Source of the DNA: Candidatus Saccharimonadota bacterium
Lineage (GTDB): Bacteria; Patescibacteriota; Saccharimonadia; Saccharimonadales; UBA4665
DNA: 36,693 nt
Reading direction: 5' to 3'
NCBI GenBank assembly: GCA_003153395.1
Contig: PLYP01000007.1
Span: forward strand, 1-36,693
Shown: positions 17,918-25,911 of the stretch, piece after piece
Layout: every line of letters starts with the position of its first letter
Position numbering within the stretch: the first letter of the stretch is position 1
Made by a program: the position numbers and the translations under genes
The notes under the pieces: model-generated
Database searches by the model: none
What the model saw: only the letters and a program-made list of their open reading frames with translations
Told to the model about the DNA's origin: nothing

Positions 17918-18529
17918 ATGGATGATAAGAATAGAAGACGAAATCAATCAAACCGTAGGGGTGATTTCCCAGTTGAGGAAAAACAATATGACGAGCGAAC
18001 GCTACAAATTGACCGAGTAGCACGCGTAGTAAAAGGCGGCCGTAGATTTAGATTTCGAGCCTTAGTTGTTGTTGGTGATAAAAAAGGCAAAGTCGGCATT
18101 GGATCAGCTAAAGGTGCCGATGTAACACTTGCTGTAACTAAAGCTACTGAAGTTGCTAAAAAACACGTTGTTAACATTTCGCTATATAAAGATACGCTGC
18201 CCCACGAATCAGAAGCTAAAGTTTCCGGCGCACATATTTTAATTATGCCTGCCAGGCCGGGAACCGGACTAATTGCGGGCGGAGTCGTTAGAACTGTGCT
18301 AGAAGTCGCCGGCGTCCATAACGCCTTAAGTAAATCTCTGGGTTCAAGCAATAAAACTAATACCGCATACGCCACAATAGAAGCGCTGCAAAACCTAGTC
18401 CCCGCCAATAAATGGACCACGTATAAGCCAAAAACTAAAGCTGCTAAGACAGTCAAAAAGACAGAAGAATCTCCAAAAAAGGAAGAACCAAAGAAAGCAG
18501 TTAAGAAAACAGCAAAGGTAAAGGCCTAA
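17918..18529 (+). CDS. rpsE: Small ribosomal subunit protein S5 (uS5), with charged tail
   Basis: S5 lies at the back of the 30S neck and affects decoding accuracy. Family blocks are RVARVVKGGRRFRFRALVVVGD (residues 33-54), GKVGIGSAKGADV, and GTGLIAGGVVRTVLEVAGV around residue 120. The length of 203 residues includes an Arg/Asn-rich N-terminus and about 35 added C-terminal residues rich in Lys, Thr and Ala. rpmD (L30), which normally follows rpsE, is absent: rplO starts four bases after the stop. Confidence 0.97.
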   Translation: MDDKNRRRNQSNRRGDFPVEEKQYDERTLQIDRVARVVKGGRRFRFRALVVVGDKKGKVGIGSAKGADVTLAVTKATEVAKKHVVNISLYKDTLPHESEAKVSGAHILIMPARPGTGLIAGGVVRTVLEVAGVHNALSKSLGSSNKTNTAYATIEALQNLVPANKWTTYKPKTKAAKTVKKTEESPKKEEPKKAVKKTAKVKA

Positions 18530-18533
18530 ATAA

Positions 18534-19019
18534 ATGAAGTATCATCAGCTAAAAACTAATAAGCCAAAATCGCCTAAAAGAGTTGGGCGAGGTATTTCCG
18601 CTGGCCAAGGTAAAACAGCAGGAAGAGGCACAAAAGGTCAAGGCGCTAGGACTGGTTCGACTAAGAAACCAGGATTTGCTGGTGGATCTAATCCTCTAAT
18701 GCAAAAACTTCCTAAGCTACCAGGCTTTAGAAGCTATAAAATTAAAAATGAAGTTGTCTACACTGGACAGCTAAATGGTTTAGGAAATAAAACCATTGAT
18801 GCATCACTGCTTGCGGAAGCAGGACTCATAAGCAATGCATTCGTTACAGTGAAAGTTATAACAAAAGGTGACATAACAAAAAGCGTTAACGTTAAACTTC
18901 CTAAAGCTAGCGAGAGCGCAATAGCGGCTATTCAATCAGCTGGCGGTAGTTTCGAAAAAGTAAGCCGCTTATCTAGACCTGTTACTTCAAAAAAGAAAAC
19001 AGCCCCTAAAACCGATTAA
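18534..19019 (+). CDS. rplO: Large ribosomal subunit protein L15 (uL15)
   Basis: L15 is a late 50S assembly protein. The glycine/basic N-terminus (KRVGRGISAGQGKTAGRGTKGQGAR at about 16-40) and GFAGGSNPLMQKLPKLPGF are diagnostic. The length is 161 residues, with a short Lys-rich end. It directly follows rpsE without the usual rpmD and is followed by an ABC exporter instead of secY. Confidence 0.97.
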   Translation: MKYHQLKTNKPKSPKRVGRGISAGQGKTAGRGTKGQGARTGSTKKPGFAGGSNPLMQKLPKLPGFRSYKIKNEVVYTGQLNGLGNKTIDASLLAEAGLISNAFVTVKVITKGDITKSVNVKLPKASESAIAAIQSAGGSFEKVSRLSRPVTSKKKTAPKTD

Positions 19020-19032
19020 AGATAACCTTAGT

Positions 19033-20838
19033 ATGACAAATACGAAATTTTCTAGTCATGAACTAGAAAGGGATAAGACTGTAACTAGGGCATTGCACCA
19101 TTTGTTTTGGGATGCCATGACCCATACTAAATTTTATTTCATAATTACAGCTCTTTGTTATTCACCATCCTTCTTTATTAATCAGATCTTCGTACCCCTG
19201 CAAATTGCTTATGGCATTCAAGCTATAATTAAACATCAATATTCGCTTGTCGGACATTATGCAATATATATATTGATACTTACTCTAATTGGGCAGCTCA
19301 TTTATGCTCTCGCTACCTGGGCATTTAATAGGAACGGCGTTTACGGAGCAGGATATGTTCAGAAAAACGTCTACGCAAACTACTTAAGCAAAGATTATGA
19401 GTTTTATTCCTCGTCATATATTGGGTCTTTAGGTTCAAATGCAACTCGACTAGGCGATGCATTTGCGGGGTATAATCGCCTGGCATTATTCGAAATACCC
19501 AGAAATGCCGTGATAGTGATTACCGGACTAGCTGTAATTGCGATAAAGTCACTACCTTTGGCGCTTATTACGTTAGGCTGTATATCCCTCGTAGTTGGCA
19601 TTACCGTAATATACTCCGGGTACAGGCTAAAATATCGTCGAATAGTAAGTTTAACTAACAGCAGGCTATCTGCGGTTTTAGGCGACGCATTATCCCACGC
19701 GCCTGCTGTTAAAAGCTTTGCAAAAGAAAACTATGAAATAAATAGAATGCTAAAACCGCTCAGGGAATGGCAAGTGGCTCAATTAAAGTCTTGGGATTTA
19801 TTTACTCCAGGTAATTTCGTTAGAAACATGCTTTTAGCTGTAACTGTAGCAATATTACTTATTGTGTCTTCTAGACTGTATCAAGAAAACCGGATAACTA
19901 TAGCTATCATTGCCCTTGTTCAGTTATATGTCATTAGAATTATCAACGTTACAATTGACTCAGCCGAAATGATAAAAGAATATGAAACAATTATGAGCAA
20001 TTCATATGATGCTGTAGCAACTATGCTCACACCGCGCAGTGTGTTAGATCCTTTAAAACCGGCAAAACTTAAGATTAATGAAAATATTACCGTTAATTTC
20101 TCTGCTGTGCGGTATCGCTATCCCGATGTAAATGAGAACGTATTTGCCGTCAATAATTTTAATCTAAGCGTTAAATCCGGCGAAAAAATCGGATTAGTTG
20201 GTTATTCAGGTAGCGGTAAAACAACGCTTACAAAACTGCTATTAAGATTCATGGATGTTAGCGAAGGTGAAGTTTTACTGAATGACACGAATATAAAGGA
20301 CGTTAAACAAGAAGACCTTAGAAATCTGATTGCCTACGTACCCCAAGATCCTGTTCTATTTCACAGAACCATTAAAGAGAACATTGCATATGGTGATCCA
20401 AACGCCAGTAATAAAGATATACTGGAAGCCGCTAGGTCCGCTTATGTAGATGAGTTTATCGACGAATTGCCTAATAAATATGACTCAATGGTTGGAGAGC
20501 GTGGCGTCAAGCTGTCTGGCGGTCAGAGGCAAAGAGTTGCAATTGCTCGGGCATTCTTAAAAAATGCTCGCATATTGATTCTAGATGAAGCTACAAGTTC
20601 ACTTGACTCTAAGAGCGAACAATATATACAAAAAGCTCTCTGGGATCTTATGGAAAATAAGACAGCAATCGTTATTGCCCATAGGCTTAGTACCATCCAA
20701 AAGATGGATAGAATTGTAGTAATGGACAAAGGTAAGATTTCCCAAATCGGAAGCCATGATAAATTACTAGAAGATCAAAACAGTATATACGCGAGATTGT
20801 GGGCTAGACAAAGTGGTGGTTATCTCGTAGAAAACTAG
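19033..20838 (+). CDS. ABC exporter, membrane and ATPase domains fused (half-transporter)
   Basis: A 601-residue half-transporter of the ABCB/MsbA type, probably acting as a dimer in the cytoplasmic membrane. Residues 1-330 form a transmembrane domain with about six hydrophobic segments (about 35-60, 70-95, 155-195, 270-310). The nucleotide-binding domain follows. The Walker A motif GYSGSGKTT is at 390-398, the Q-loop in VPQDP near 440, the signature LSGGQRQR at 494-501, and Walker B ILILDEATSSLD from 514 with the catalytic Glu at 519. The H-loop is AHRLST. The substrate cannot be told from sequence. Its place between rplO and secY, 13 bases after rplO, is unusual. The ribosome site is weak. 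There is no partner half-transporter next to it, so a homodimer is likely. Confidence 0.93.
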   Translation: MTNTKFSSHELERDKTVTRALHHLFWDAMTHTKFYFIITALCYSPSFFINQIFVPLQIAYGIQAIIKHQYSLVGHYAIYILILTLIGQLIYALATWAFNRNGVYGAGYVQKNVYANYLSKDYEFYSSSYIGSLGSNATRLGDAFAGYNRLALFEIPRNAVIVITGLAVIAIKSLPLALITLGCISLVVGITVIYSGYRLKYRRIVSLTNSRLSAVLGDALSHAPAVKSFAKENYEINRMLKPLREWQVAQLKSWDLFTPGNFVRNMLLAVTVAILLIVSSRLYQENRITIAIIALVQLYVIRIINVTIDSAEMIKEYETIMSNSYDAVATMLTPRSVLDPLKPAKLKINENITVNFSAVRYRYPDVNENVFAVNNFNLSVKSGEKIGLVGYSGSGKTTLTKLLLRFMDVSEGEVLLNDTNIKDVKQEDLRNLIAYVPQDPVLFHRTIKENIAYGDPNASNKDILEAARSAYVDEFIDELPNKYDSMVGERGVKLSGGQRQRVAIARAFLKNARILILDEATSSLDSKSEQYIQKALWDLMENKTAIVIAHRLSTIQKMDRIVVMDKGKISQIGSHDKLLEDQNSIYARLWARQSGGYLVEN

Positions 20839-20853
20839 GCTGTTAGTTTTTTG
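20831..20853 (+). terminator. Possible weak terminator after the ABC exporter
   Basis: AAAACTA (20831-20837) pairs with TAGTTTT (20844-20850) around a six-base loop and is followed by more T. The stem is A/T-rich and overlaps the stop codon, so it is at best a partial terminator ahead of the secY promoter. Confidence 0.3.
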
Positions 20854-20879
20854 TTTAACCCTTATTTCTGTGGTTTAAT
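20851..20879 (+). promoter_or_regulatory. Possible promoter of secY
   Basis: TTGTTT (20851-20856), 17 bases, then TTTAAT (20874-20879) with an extended TG at 20871-20872. Start would be near 20886. Moderate match; it would let secY be expressed apart from the exporter gene. Confidence 0.4.
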
Positions 20880-20911
20880 GGTAGGTAAGCAATGAGAGAA
20901 ATAAACCGGGT

Positions 20912-22420
20912 ATGAACTGGAAGATTATTGGACGTTCGCTATCGCACCCCGATATGCGCAAACGTATTATTGCAGTACTTGGAATACTGTTAATTTTTCG
21001 TATACTTGCTCATTTACCTGTACCGCTAGCTAACCCACAAACCCTACACCAGGTTTTGCAAAACCTATTCAGCTCCAGCCAAACGCCACAGCTCTTAAGT
21101 TTTATAAATGTACTTTCCGGCGGTGCCTTAGCTAATTTTTCAATTATGATCGCCGGTATGGGCCCTTACATTAATGCGTCCATTATTATGCAGCTCCTAA
21201 CTAAGGCTATTCCTCAGCTCGAGGCACTTCACAAAGAAGGCGAGTTCGGTCAGAAAAAGATTAATCAATATACCCGTCTTCTTACCTTCCCGCTCGCAAT
21301 AGTACAGTCCATCGGATCTATATACCTTATTAGACAAGCCGCGCAGTCCATTGGCGGTATTGGAGATATAACTGCCCATACATCACTAATGCAGTGGGTT
21401 GTAATGGTTTCGGCGCTTACTGGAGGTTCGATGCTGCTTATGTGGCTGGGTGAGCTTATAACCGAGCAAGGGATAGGAAATGGCATATCGCTTATTATTA
21501 CTGTTGGAATTGTAAGTAGGCTGCCGTCAAATATTAGCCAGCTATTTACAACGGCCGTTAGTAAAGGTCATCATATAAGTCTGTTAGGCTATACCATGCC
21601 GTTTAATAAAAGTGGGGTTATTACAGGTATATTAATTCTGGTTTCAGTTTTGGCGGTCACCTGGATAGTAGTAATGCTAAACGAAGCCGCGCGTAATCTT
21701 ACGGTGAACTACGCCAAGAGAGTGCAGGGAAACCGAGCCTACGGCGGGATTACCACGCTACTTCCGGTTAAATTAATTACGGCTGGAGTTGTACCAATAA
21801 TTTTTGCGGTGGCATTTTTAAGCGTACCAAGCTTTATTGGCCAATTGCTGACAAGCAACCATAATGTACATTTAGCGCATATTGGGGCTAATCTAACTAG
21901 CTGGTTCCAAACTCCTTCAGCCTCAACTTTTGCGAGCGAGGGGCTTAAAGCATATATATATCCGATAACCTATTTCCTTTTAGTCTTCGTATTCACCTTT
22001 TTCTATACCAGCATTACATTCAACTCCAAAGAGATAGCGGAAAACTTGCATAAACAAGGTGGTTTCATTGAGGGTGTACGAGGCGGTGAACAGACTGAAA
22101 AGTATCTTTCGCAGATAATTAACAGGCTTACCTTTTTTGGAGCCTTTGCGCTTGGTCTTCTGGCGGTTGTTCCTATAATTGCTCAGGTATTCGTTAACGC
22201 CAGTATAACTATCGGTGGCACCAGTATTCTAATTCTTGTATCTGTGGCCCTACAAACATTGCGAGCCGTAGAGTCCAGAGCTCTGATGGTAACCTATGAC
22301 CAGTATTCACAGCCGGAATTCTTTAATGATTCTGAAGCGCCATCTGATGCTGCTCTTGGAATAAACAGGCCTAAATATATACCCGGATTCATCTATAAGC
22401 GCCGTTCCTCTAAGAAGTAA
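20912..22420 (+). CDS. secY: Protein translocase channel subunit SecY
   Basis: SecY is the channel for protein export and membrane insertion. The 502 residues are longer than E. coli SecY (443) but keep the ten-helix layout. The first helix is near residues 18-36, followed by a re-entrant plug region (FINVLSGGALANFSIMIAGMGPYINASI). The cytosolic loop that contacts SecA and the ribosome has RNLTVNYAKRVQGNRAYGG near 250-270. The next loop has KEIAENLHKQGGFIEGVRGG near 375-395. Some extra length lies in the periplasmic loop around 310-340. There is no adk or map after it, unlike many spc operons. The SD before ATG 20912 is poor (GAGAG further upstream). Confidence 0.96.
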   Translation: MNWKIIGRSLSHPDMRKRIIAVLGILLIFRILAHLPVPLANPQTLHQVLQNLFSSSQTPQLLSFINVLSGGALANFSIMIAGMGPYINASIIMQLLTKAIPQLEALHKEGEFGQKKINQYTRLLTFPLAIVQSIGSIYLIRQAAQSIGGIGDITAHTSLMQWVVMVSALTGGSMLLMWLGELITEQGIGNGISLIITVGIVSRLPSNISQLFTTAVSKGHHISLLGYTMPFNKSGVITGILILVSVLAVTWIVVMLNEAARNLTVNYAKRVQGNRAYGGITTLLPVKLITAGVVPIIFAVAFLSVPSFIGQLLTSNHNVHLAHIGANLTSWFQTPSASTFASEGLKAYIYPITYFLLVFVFTFFYTSITFNSKEIAENLHKQGGFIEGVRGGEQTEKYLSQIINRLTFFGAFALGLLAVVPIIAQVFVNASITIGGTSILILVSVALQTLRAVESRALMVTYDQYSQPEFFNDSEAPSDAALGINRPKYIPGFIYKRRSSKK

Positions 22421-22447
22421 ACGACTCCTATTGCAATGGCCTAGATA

Positions 22448-22477
22448 TTGACATGAATATTTTACAAATAGTATAAT
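22448..22477 (+). promoter_or_regulatory. Strong upstream promoter before infA
   Basis: TTGACA (22448-22453) and TATAAT (22472-22477), both perfect consensus boxes, are 18 bases apart. Transcription would start near 22484 and give a leader of about 87 bases before infA. The leader includes a short AGAGAA/TTCTCT inverted repeat (about 22512-22524). Confidence 0.65.
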
Positions 22478-22523
22478 TAATGTAGTTTAAAACCACATTT
22501 TCCTATTTTATAGAGAAATTCTC

Positions 22524-22552
22524 TTTACAGGTGCCGTGGGGACTGATATAAT
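22524..22552 (+). promoter_or_regulatory. Second promoter close to infA
   Basis: TTTACA (22524-22529), 17 bases, TATAAT (22547-22552) with extended TG at 22544-22545. Start would be near 22559, leaving a 12-base leader with no Shine-Dalgarno sequence before the infA ATG. Confidence 0.6.
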
Positions 22553-22570
22553 TGACCCCTAGTTATATTT

Positions 22571-22792
22571 ATGGCTGCAAACAAGGAAGTAATCGAACTA
22601 ACGGGTAAGATCGTTGAGACCCTACCAGGAACGCAGTTCAGAGTGGAACTTGAGAATGGCCATCAAATTATAGCTCACGTTGCCGGTAAGATGAGGAAAC
22701 ATTTTATCCGAATCGTACCCGGTGACAGCGTAACGGTCGAGTTGACCCCTTACGATCTAACTAAGGGCAGAATCACCTATCGCAAAAGTTAA
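22571..22792 (+). CDS. infA: Translation initiation factor IF-1
   Basis: IF-1 binds the 30S A site during initiation. The 73 residues form the usual single OB-fold: [66 protein letters not shown]. All typical elements are present and nothing is missing. No Shine-Dalgarno sequence lies before the ATG. Two promoters precede it, one so close that the mRNA leader would be only about 12 bases. It opens the last ribosomal block (rpmJ to rpsI). Confidence 0.97.
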   Translation: MAANKEVIELTGKIVETLPGTQFRVELENGHQIIAHVAGKMRKHFIRIVPGDSVTVELTPYDLTKGRITYRKS

Positions 22793-22840
22793 TATTCAAG
22801 CAGTGTGTCATTGCTTTAGAAGTAAAGGAGCATGATCCGC

Positions 22841-22957
22841 ATGAAAGTGCGTGCAAGCGTTAAGAAAATTAGTCCAGACGATAAGATAGTACGACGCAAA
22901 GGTCGTATTTACGTTATTAATAAATTGAAGCCTAAGCACAAGCAAAGGCAAGGTTAA
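22841..22957 (+). CDS. rpmJ: Large ribosomal subunit protein L36 (bL36), cysteine-free
   Basis: The smallest ribosomal protein, 38 residues, easily missed because of its length. It begins [10 protein letters not shown] and ends KHKQRQG as in the family. The usual zinc ligands are lost: where most L36 proteins have CRNCKIVRRKG this one has [11 protein letters not shown], and the third Cys is also replaced. Only the His near the end remains. The start chosen is ATG 22841, the conserved MKVR start, ten bases after AGGAG. An in-frame ATG at 22832 is too close to the ribosome site. Confidence 0.95.
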   Translation: MKVRASVKKISPDDKIVRRKGRIYVINKLKPKHKQRQG

Positions 22958-22961
22958 AAAT

Positions 22962-23348
22962 ATGGCAAGAATTTCAGGCGTTAATATACCAGATGAAAAA
23001 CAAGTATGGGTATCCCTTACTTATGTCTATGGCATTGGCCCTAACACCGCTAAGAATATTCTTAAGAGGGCTAACGTAGACGTTATCACACGAGTTAAGA
23101 ACCTAACAGACGGAGAAATTTCTAAGATTCAAGAAGTTATAAATGCAGATTATGTAGTTGAGGGTGAGCTACAGCGAATTGTCAGCGGTAATATTAAACG
23201 CTTAAAAGATATTAAGGCTTACCGTGGAGTTCGACATTCAGCTAATTTGCCTGTTCGCGGTCAACGTACAAAGACAAATGCTAGAACAAGGCGAGGACGC
23301 AAGGTTACAGTTGGTGGAACAGCAAAAAAGGTAGCAACTAAGACTTAA
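22962..23348 (+). CDS. rpsM: Small ribosomal subunit protein S13 (uS13)
   Basis: S13 sits in the 30S head and forms bridges to the 50S. The 128 residues include [10 protein letters not shown], the helix-two-turn-helix [14 protein letters not shown] (22-35), and the basic C-terminus with [25 protein letters not shown] (about 82-106). It starts four bases after rpmJ, with AAGG in the rpmJ tail as the likely ribosome site. Confidence 0.97.
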   Translation: MARISGVNIPDEKQVWVSLTYVYGIGPNTAKNILKRANVDVITRVKNLTDGEISKIQEVINADYVVEGELQRIVSGNIKRLKDIKAYRGVRHSANLPVRGQRTKTNARTRRGRKVTVGGTAKKVATKT

Positions 23349-23356
23349 GGTAATTT

Positions 23357-23806
23357 ATGGCAGATACTGAAGAAATTATTACAGAACAAGTACCAGTAGT
23401 TGAAGAGACTACTGCTGAAGTTAAAAAGACTACCAAGAAGAAAAAAGCCAAGAGAAGTGTACCTGCTGGACATGTTCATGTTCTAGCAACGTTTAACAAT
23501 ACTATTATTACTTTTACTGATACAAAAGGTAATGTGCTAACAAAGAGCAGTGCTGGTGCTTGCGGTTTCCGTGGTTCTAAAAAGGGAACTGCATACGCTG
23601 CTCAGGTGGCCGCTGAACAAGCAGCTCAAGCAGCTAAGCAGCAATTTGGTTTTTCTAAAGCCGATGTTTATATAAAAGGTATTGGCTTGGGACGTGATTC
23701 AGCCGTTAGAGCTTTAGCAGGTTTAGATATTTCAGTAGATTGTATCAAAGACGTTACCGGCCAACCGCACGGCGGAGTACGACCTAGGAAAGCGAGAAGG
23801 ATCTAG
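23357..23806 (+). CDS. rpsK: Small ribosomal subunit protein S11 (uS11), with N-terminal extension
   Basis: S11 lines the 30S platform near the E site and the anti-Shine-Dalgarno helix. The 149 residues include about 35 extra N-terminal residues, first acidic then a Lys run (KKTTKKKKAKR). The core follows: HVHVLATFNNTIITFTD, GACGFRGSKKGTAYAAQVAA and the diagnostic C-terminal PHGGVRPRKARRI. Spacing to rpsM and rpsD is short. Confidence 0.97.
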   Translation: MADTEEIITEQVPVVEETTAEVKKTTKKKKAKRSVPAGHVHVLATFNNTIITFTDTKGNVLTKSSAGACGFRGSKKGTAYAAQVAAEQAAQAAKQQFGFSKADVYIKGIGLGRDSAVRALAGLDISVDCIKDVTGQPHGGVRPRKARRI

Positions 23807-23808
23807 AC

Positions 23809-24426
23809 ATGGCAAGAGACCGACAATCTATAGTTAAAATGAGTCGCCGAGAAGGCTATGCTCTTCATCCCAAAGCACACAAAGCTTTGGTTAAAAGAAC
23901 AGCTAAGCCTGGTCAGATTAATAGTCGACCACCTCGAGGTAAACCCAGTCAGTACTCACTTCAATTAAGAGAGAAGCAGAAGGTTAAAAGACTTTACGGC
24001 TTATTGGAGCGGCAGTTTAGTAATCTGATGAAAGAAGCAAACGCCGAACAAGGCCAATCTGGCCAGATATTGCTTAGAAAGCTAGAACAGCGAGCTGATA
24101 ACGCAATTTACCGAGCAGGTTTTGCTCCCAGCCGTAGAGCAGCCCGACAGTTAGTTACACATGGCCACTTTTTGTTAAACGACACCAGAGTTGACATTCC
24201 ATCCATCCGGCTAAAACCCGGCGATACGCTTGTTATTAGACCTCACAGCTCTAAGACAGAATATTTCAAGAATCTAGACGACGTTAGCCCAAGCCCAAGT
24301 GAAATACCTGCGTGGCTAAAGGTAGACCGTAAAAAAGTTACTTTAAATGTAACTGGTTTGCCAACTCGAGATGACGTCGAACCAGATATAAATGAACAAT
24401 TAATCGTAGAGTATTACTCGCGCTAA
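23809..24426 (+). CDS. rpsD: Small ribosomal subunit protein S4 (uS4), zinc-free
   Basis: S4 initiates 30S assembly and, in many bacteria, controls the alpha operon. The 205 residues contain the S4 RNA-binding domain, with RADNAIYRAGFAPSRRAARQLVTHGHFLLND near 102-132. The N-terminus has no cysteines, so it is the zinc-free type. The GQINSRPPRGKPSQYSLQLREKQKVKRLYGLLERQF block near residues 37-72 is typical. Confidence 0.97.
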   Translation: MARDRQSIVKMSRREGYALHPKAHKALVKRTAKPGQINSRPPRGKPSQYSLQLREKQKVKRLYGLLERQFSNLMKEANAEQGQSGQILLRKLEQRADNAIYRAGFAPSRRAARQLVTHGHFLLNDTRVDIPSIRLKPGDTLVIRPHSSKTEYFKNLDDVSPSPSEIPAWLKVDRKKVTLNVTGLPTRDDVEPDINEQLIVEYYSR

Positions 24427-24444
24427 AGAAGGAGCATTATAAGC

Positions 24445-25404
24445 ATGGCAAATACTACTATTCACACACCAAGCCTGGTCAAGGTTGACGAGCACAGCAG
24501 TGTCAGCGCGTCTTTTGTGGTTGAACCATTGCACAGTGGTTATGGAATGACACTTGGTAACTCACTGAGGAGAGTTTTACTTTCAAGCATTGCCGGAGCT
24601 GCAGTGACAGCATTTAAAATAGAGGGCGTTACTCATGAATTTACTGACGTACCCGGCGTTAAGGAAGACGTTGTGGACATCATGCTAAATCTTAAAGGAG
24701 TACGTTTCCGCGTTTATGGTAACGAATTACAGAATCTTCGAATTGTAAAAAGCGGTAAAGGAAACGTAACTGCTAAAGACATTCAGACAAACGCAGATGT
24801 AGAAATTGTAAATCCTGATCACGTTATTGCCACAATCGATGACGCTAAGGGTAAATTAACAGCAGACCTAACAGTAGAAATTGGCCGTGGTTACAGAACC
24901 ATTGAAGAAGGCGCAATTAAAAAAGCTAGCGATATGATAGCCTTAGATGCCATATTTAGCCCAGTGCTACGAGTTCGTTATAAAGTTGAGAACACACGTG
25001 TTGGTCAGGCTACAGATCTAGACAGATTGCTGCTAACTGTAGACACAGACGGATCTATAACTCCTCAAGAAGCTTTTGAGGAAGCATCTGCAATCTTGGT
25101 TAATCAATATACTGCCTTAGCTGGTAAAACAAGAGTTCCGGTTGGCGAAGTATTGGGAGAAAACACCGGTGGCGGTGATTCTGAGTTCGGTGGTGACTTG
25201 AGCGGTGACGAATCAACTGCCTTAGATACTTCTATTGAAGACCTGAACCTTACAGCAAGAACAACAAACGCCTTAATTAATAACGATATTCACACAATTA
25301 GAGACCTATTTGCACTTAATGATGCTGAGCTAAAAGATCTTAAGGGATTCGGTAGCAAAGCACTAGATGAAGTTAAAGAAAAATTAGCGGAGCTGGAGCT
25401 TTAA
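24445..25404 (+). CDS. rpoA: RNA polymerase alpha subunit
   Basis: Alpha dimerises to start RNA polymerase assembly. The N-terminal domain carries EPLHSGYGMTLGNSLRRVLLSSIAGAAVTAFKIEGV (about 28-63). After a Gly/Asp-rich linker (about 235-255) the C-terminal domain, residues 258-319, has LNLTARTTNALINNDIHTIRDL and LKGFGSKALDEVKEKL, the helix-hairpin-helix that touches UP elements and activators. The 319-residue length is normal. GAAGGAG precedes ATG 24445. Confidence 0.98.
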   Translation: MANTTIHTPSLVKVDEHSSVSASFVVEPLHSGYGMTLGNSLRRVLLSSIAGAAVTAFKIEGVTHEFTDVPGVKEDVVDIMLNLKGVRFRVYGNELQNLRIVKSGKGNVTAKDIQTNADVEIVNPDHVIATIDDAKGKLTADLTVEIGRGYRTIEEGAIKKASDMIALDAIFSPVLRVRYKVENTRVGQATDLDRLLLTVDTDGSITPQEAFEEASAILVNQYTALAGKTRVPVGEVLGENTGGGDSEFGGDLSGDESTALDTSIEDLNLTARTTNALINNDIHTIRDLFALNDAELKDLKGFGSKALDEVKEKLAELEL

Positions 25405-25407
25405 ACA

Positions 25408-25911
25408 ATGCATCGTCACGGCTATAAAGGCAGGAAACTACACCGGGAAAAGGATCAAAGGCAGGCTCTTATTAAAGGCCTAGCCGATTCTTTAATTCAA
25501 TATGAAACTATAGAAACCACCCTGCCTAAAGCTAAAGAAGTAGTCACCTACCTAGAGAAGCTTATAACTAAAGCTAAAGTTGGTGATCTTCACAACCGAC
25601 GACAAGTAATTCAGGGTTTGCAGACCTTAACCAATGCTCATAAATTAGTTGATGATATCGCCCCCAAACTAAAAGGGCGTACTAGTGGTCATTTAAGGAT
25701 TGCTAAAACTGAACTAAGACGAGGTGACAATGCTCAGTTAGCACGAATAAGCTTTGTAGATGATCTTAAGTCAGCTCCTGTTGCTCAAGCCGCAAAAGTA
25801 GAAAAGGCTGAAACATCGGCTAATAAGCCTAAAGTATCCGCAAAGAAGGCAGCACCTAAAACCACCACTAGAGCAAAAGTGGCTGTTAAAAAAACTAAGG
25901 AAGTTAAGTAA
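25408..25911 (+). CDS. rplQ: Large ribosomal subunit protein L17 (bL17), with basic tail
   Basis: L17 lies by the tunnel exit. Residues 1-115 match the family: MHRHGYKGRKLHREKDQRQALIKGL (the usual start is MRHRxxGRKLGR), then YETIETTLPKAKEV and the C-terminal RRGDNAQLARISFVD. About 50 extra residues of Lys, Ala, Thr and Val follow. The stop overlaps the rplM start by one base. Confidence 0.95.
   Translation: MHRHGYKGRKLHREKDQRQALIKGLADSLIQYETIETTLPKAKEVVTYLEKLITKAKVGDLHNRRQVIQGLQTLTNAHKLVDDIAPKLKGRTSGHLRIAKTELRRGDNAQLARISFVDDLKSAPVAQAAKVEKAETSANKPKVSAKKAAPKTTTRAKVAVKKTKEVK

Noticed and set aside
17944-18456. Long open frames opposite real genes, such as 170 codons opposite rpsE or opposite tuf
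   Set aside because: They mirror conserved ribosomal or EF-Tu genes in the other strand, have no family match and no start signals.
22480-22496. Hairpin near 22480-22496 as terminator of secY
   Set aside because: The TGTAGTTT/AAACCACA arms have a mismatch and almost no loop; not a convincing stem.
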